Source of the DNA: JBFMGS01 sp040752635
GTDB lineage: Bacteria; Bacillota; SHA-98; UBA4971
Length of the DNA: 7,347 bases
Assembly (NCBI GenBank): GCA_040752635.1
Contig: JBFMGS010000086.1
Coordinates: forward strand, 1-7,347
Direction of reading: 5' to 3'
Shown: positions 5,364 through 7,347 of the stretch, in pieces
How the letters are laid out: each line of letters starts with the position of its first letter
How positions within the stretch are numbered: the stretch's first letter is position 1
The notes under the pieces: model-generated
What the model saw: the letters and a program-made list of their open reading frames with translations, nothing else
Databases searched by the model: none
What the model was told of the DNA's origin: nothing
Made by a program: the position numbers and the translations under genes

Positions 5364-6239
5364 GTGGAGATCCGGAAGGTTGGTATTGTAGGCGCAGGCA
5401 CCATGGGGTCGGGCATCGCGGAAAGCGTTGCCGAAAAAGGGTACGAAGTGGTCCTTGTAGATCGCACCGATGAACTCATTGAGGACGCACGAAACCGCAT
5501 AGAGCTCAGCCTGAACAAGAAGCTGGAAAAGTGGTCCATCACCGAGGCAGAAAAGAGAGTCACCCTCAGCCGCATCCATCCGACATCGCAACTCATCAGT
5601 ATCACCCCTGTTGACCTGGTAATCGAGGCAGTTATGGAAGACCCCGAAGTCAAGAAGGAGATCTTTCGAACCCTGGACAACCTCTGCAGGGAGGACGTGA
5701 TCTTCTCCACGAACACCTCAACGTTCAGCATTACCGAGCTCGCCGCTGCCACCGGGCGGCCGGACAGAGTAATCGGGCTTCATTTCCTGAACCCTGTTAC
5801 GCGCATCAAGCTGGTGGAAATCGTCCGTGGCCTGAAGACCTCCGACGAGACCTTCGCCATCGCCAGCAAGTTTGTGGCGAGCCTTGGTAAGACCGGGGTC
5901 GAGGTCTATGAGTCCCCGGGATTCGTCACGACAAGGGTTATTGTGCCTTTGCTCAACGAGGCGATGTACGCGCTGATGGAAGGCGTCGCCTCCGCACGGG
6001 GCATAGACACGGCCATGAAGCTCGGTTTCGACCTGGCCCGGGGCCCTCTAGAGCTCGCCGACTGCATGGGGCTCGACACGGTGCTCGCCTTCATGGAGCG
6101 GCTCTTCCGGGACCTCGGGGACCTCAAGTTCAGGCCGTGTCCGCTCCTTCGCAAGCTAGTGCGCGCGGGACACCTCGGGGTCAAGACCGGGCAGGGTTTT
6201 TTCAAGTACGACGAGGAAGGGAACCTCATCGAGGATTAG
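5364..6239 (+). CDS. hbd: 3-hydroxybutyryl-CoA dehydrogenase (3-hydroxyacyl-CoA dehydrogenase family)
   Basis: This cytoplasmic enzyme (291 aa) should interconvert acetoacetyl-CoA and 3-hydroxybutyryl-CoA, or a similar pair, with NAD(P)H, in butyrate-type fermentation or acyl-CoA beta-oxidation. The Rossmann domain begins with GAGTMGSGIAE (10-20; GxGxxG) and has an acidic D33 at the end of the second strand, suggesting NAD(H). Catalytic Ser119 (NTST), His140 (GLHFLNP) and Glu152 are present. The helical C-terminal domain (about 184-285) has ESPGF, GPLELADCMGLD and VRAGHLGVKTGQGFF. Odd points: Thr190 stands where the family has a near-invariant Asn (GFVxNR), the loop after His140 reads NPVTRIKL instead of the usual NPxPVMKL, and DLARGPL replaces NHPMGPL. 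It may therefore be a divergent paralogue with another substrate. The start is GTG at 5364, 6 nt after GGGAGGT (5351-5357). ackA follows 48 nt downstream; no thiolase or crotonase is visible. Confidence 0.9.
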   Translation: MEIRKVGIVGAGTMGSGIAESVAEKGYEVVLVDRTDELIEDARNRIELSLNKKLEKWSITEAEKRVTLSRIHPTSQLISITPVDLVIEAVMEDPEVKKEIFRTLDNLCREDVIFSTNTSTFSITELAAATGRPDRVIGLHFLNPVTRIKLVEIVRGLKTSDETFAIASKFVASLGKTGVEVYESPGFVTTRVIVPLLNEAMYALMEGVASARGIDTAMKLGFDLARGPLELADCMGLDTVLAFMERLFRDLGDLKFRPCPLLRKLVRAGHLGVKTGQGFFKYDEEGNLIED

Positions 6240-6287
6240 CACTCGATATAGCAGCGAGACGCTACGAGATGTGGGAGGGGCGGCGCG

Positions 6288-7347
6288 ATGAAGGTATTCG
6301 TTCTAAACTGCGGCAGTTCGTCGGTCAAGTATCAGTTGTTTGACATGGACGACGAGTCCGTTATGGCTAAGGGACTTGTGGAACGGATTGGATCGGATGA
6401 TGCTATCCTCACTCACCGCCCAACCGGGCGACAAAGTGTGAAGCAGATCTCGACCATCCTCGACCATACCACCGCCATAGGCCGGGTTCTCTCGCTTCTC
6501 ACCCACGCGGAACACGGCGTCATCCGCGACGTAGACGAGATCGGCGCGGTCGGGCACCGGGTCGTCCATGGCGGAGAAGCGTTCACAGGTTCGGTTCTGA
6601 TAACGGAAGAGGTCAAGAAGGCACTGCACGACTGCATCGATCTTGCACCGCTTCACAACCCGCCGAACCTTACAGGTATCGCCGCTGCTGAAGCCCTCAT
6701 GCCGGGAGTGCCGCAGGTCGCGGTGTTTGACACGTCTTTCCACGCTACAATGCCGAGACACGCTTTTCTCTACCCCATTCCCTATGTGCTCTACGAGCGC
6801 CACAAGGTGCGCCGGTACGGGTTTCACGGCACGTCCCATCGGTATGTCGTCCAACGTGCCGCCGAGATCCTGGGAAGGCCATTGGAAGACCTGAAAATCA
6901 TCAGTTGCCACCTGGGCAACGGCGCGAGCATAGCCGCGGTAAAGCACGGGAGGTCCATCGACACCAGCATGGGGTTCACGCCGCTCGAAGGCCTCGTGAT
7001 GGGCACCCGGAGCGGGGATGTGGACCCCGGCGTAATACTTTTCGTCATGGACCGCGAGGAACTCACGCTAGTAGAGGCCAACGCGATGCTGAACAAGCAC
7101 AGCGGCCTCGTCGGCCTTTCGGGCCTCGGCAGTGACATGCGGGAGATCGAAGATGAAATGGCTAAGGGGAACGCCCGCGCAAAGGATGCCTTCGACGTCT
7201 ACGAGTACCGCATCCGCAAGTACATCGGGGCTTACGCCGCCGCGATGAACGGAGTGGACGTCATCATATTCACCGCTGGCGTTGGCGAAAACTCACCGGT
7301 TCTGCGGCAACGAGTCTGTGAAGGCCTGTCGTTCCTCGGCGTGAAAA
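6288..7347 (+). CDS. ackA: Acetate kinase, C-terminus beyond window
   Basis: This enzyme converts acetyl phosphate and ADP to acetate and ATP (reversible), the last step of substrate-level ATP formation in acetate-producing fermentation. It runs off the right edge after 353 codons; full-length enzymes are about 400 aa, so roughly 45 residues are missing. It opens with the ASKHA phosphate motif VLNCGSSSVKYQLFD (5-19). Residues known from the Methanosarcina enzyme fall at identical numbers here: N7, R91 (GHRVVHGGE), H123, D148 (VFDTSFH), H180 (GFHGTSH) and R241 (MGTRSGDVDPG). HLGNGAS (208-214) and FTAGVGENSP (328-337) complete the nucleotide site; the catalytic Glu near 384 lies outside. The N-terminal CGSSS motif separates it from butyrate kinase. 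The ATG at 6288 follows GGGAGGGG (6273-6280) by 7 nt. It is probably cotranscribed with hbd, since the 48-nt gap has no terminator or promoter. No pta gene is seen. Confidence 0.96.
   Translation, partial: MKVFVLNCGSSSVKYQLFDMDDESVMAKGLVERIGSDDAILTHRPTGRQSVKQISTILDHTTAIGRVLSLLTHAEHGVIRDVDEIGAVGHRVVHGGEAFTGSVLITEEVKKALHDCIDLAPLHNPPNLTGIAAAEALMPGVPQVAVFDTSFHATMPRHAFLYPIPYVLYERHKVRRYGFHGTSHRYVVQRAAEILGRPLEDLKIISCHLGNGASIAAVKHGRSIDTSMGFTPLEGLVMGTRSGDVDPGVILFVMDREELTLVEANAMLNKHSGLVGLSGLGSDMREIEDEMAKGNARAKDAFDVYEYRIRKYIGAYAAAMNGVDVIIFTAGVGENSPVLRQRVCEGLSFLGVK

Noticed and set aside
6303..6947. 214-codon minus-strand frame inside acetate kinase
   Set aside because: The plus frame from 6288 has every acetate kinase catalytic residue; the minus frame lacks motifs and a ribosome site.

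Overview
The window looks like a GC-rich chromosomal segment of an anaerobic bacterium, most likely a Clostridia-type Firmicute. Signs of this are strong AGGAGG-type ribosome sites placed 6-8 nt from the start, three GTG starts (permease, glcD-type oxidase, hbd), a TAXI-TRAP importer, and a 3-hydroxyacyl-CoA dehydrogenase beside acetate kinase. The lineage is an inference; there is no rRNA or marker gene. I find no mobile element, CRISPR array, tRNA or defence system.

Left block (1-1369, minus strand): a TAXI-family TRAP importer. The periplasmic-type solute-binding protein (362-1369) is followed after 123 nt by the start of a fused TRAP permease (1-238), which runs off the left edge. The gap holds a strong compound stem-loop. 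Upstream lies a 485-nt divergent intergenic region with a tandem 17-bp repeat and two candidate short leader ORFs.

Middle block: a GNAT acetyltransferase (1855-2505, plus) converges on a GlcD-type FAD-linked oxidase (2523-3923, minus) with only 17 nt between the stops. Then comes a gene-poor stretch (3924-4436) carrying a decayed 3' half of an RNA-recognition-motif (RRM) gene, the least expected item here, followed by a seven-helix hemolysin III/PAQR-like membrane protein (4437-5093, plus).

Right block (plus strand): a near-consensus sigma-A promoter (5294-5322), with a perfect 13-bp palindrome overlapping its -35 box and spacer, precedes hbd (5364-6239). Acetate kinase (6288 to beyond the right edge) follows after 48 nt, probably in the same operon. 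The Hbd has the catalytic Ser, His and Glu but Thr where the family has a near-invariant active-site Asn.

Functionally the window fits uptake of an organic acid (TAXI-TRAP), oxidation of a 2-hydroxy acid (GlcD type), acyl-CoA redox chemistry (Hbd) and acetate/ATP formation (AckA). No shared regulation is visible. I do not see a clearly new multi-gene system; the points worth a second look are small-scale ones listed in the findings.
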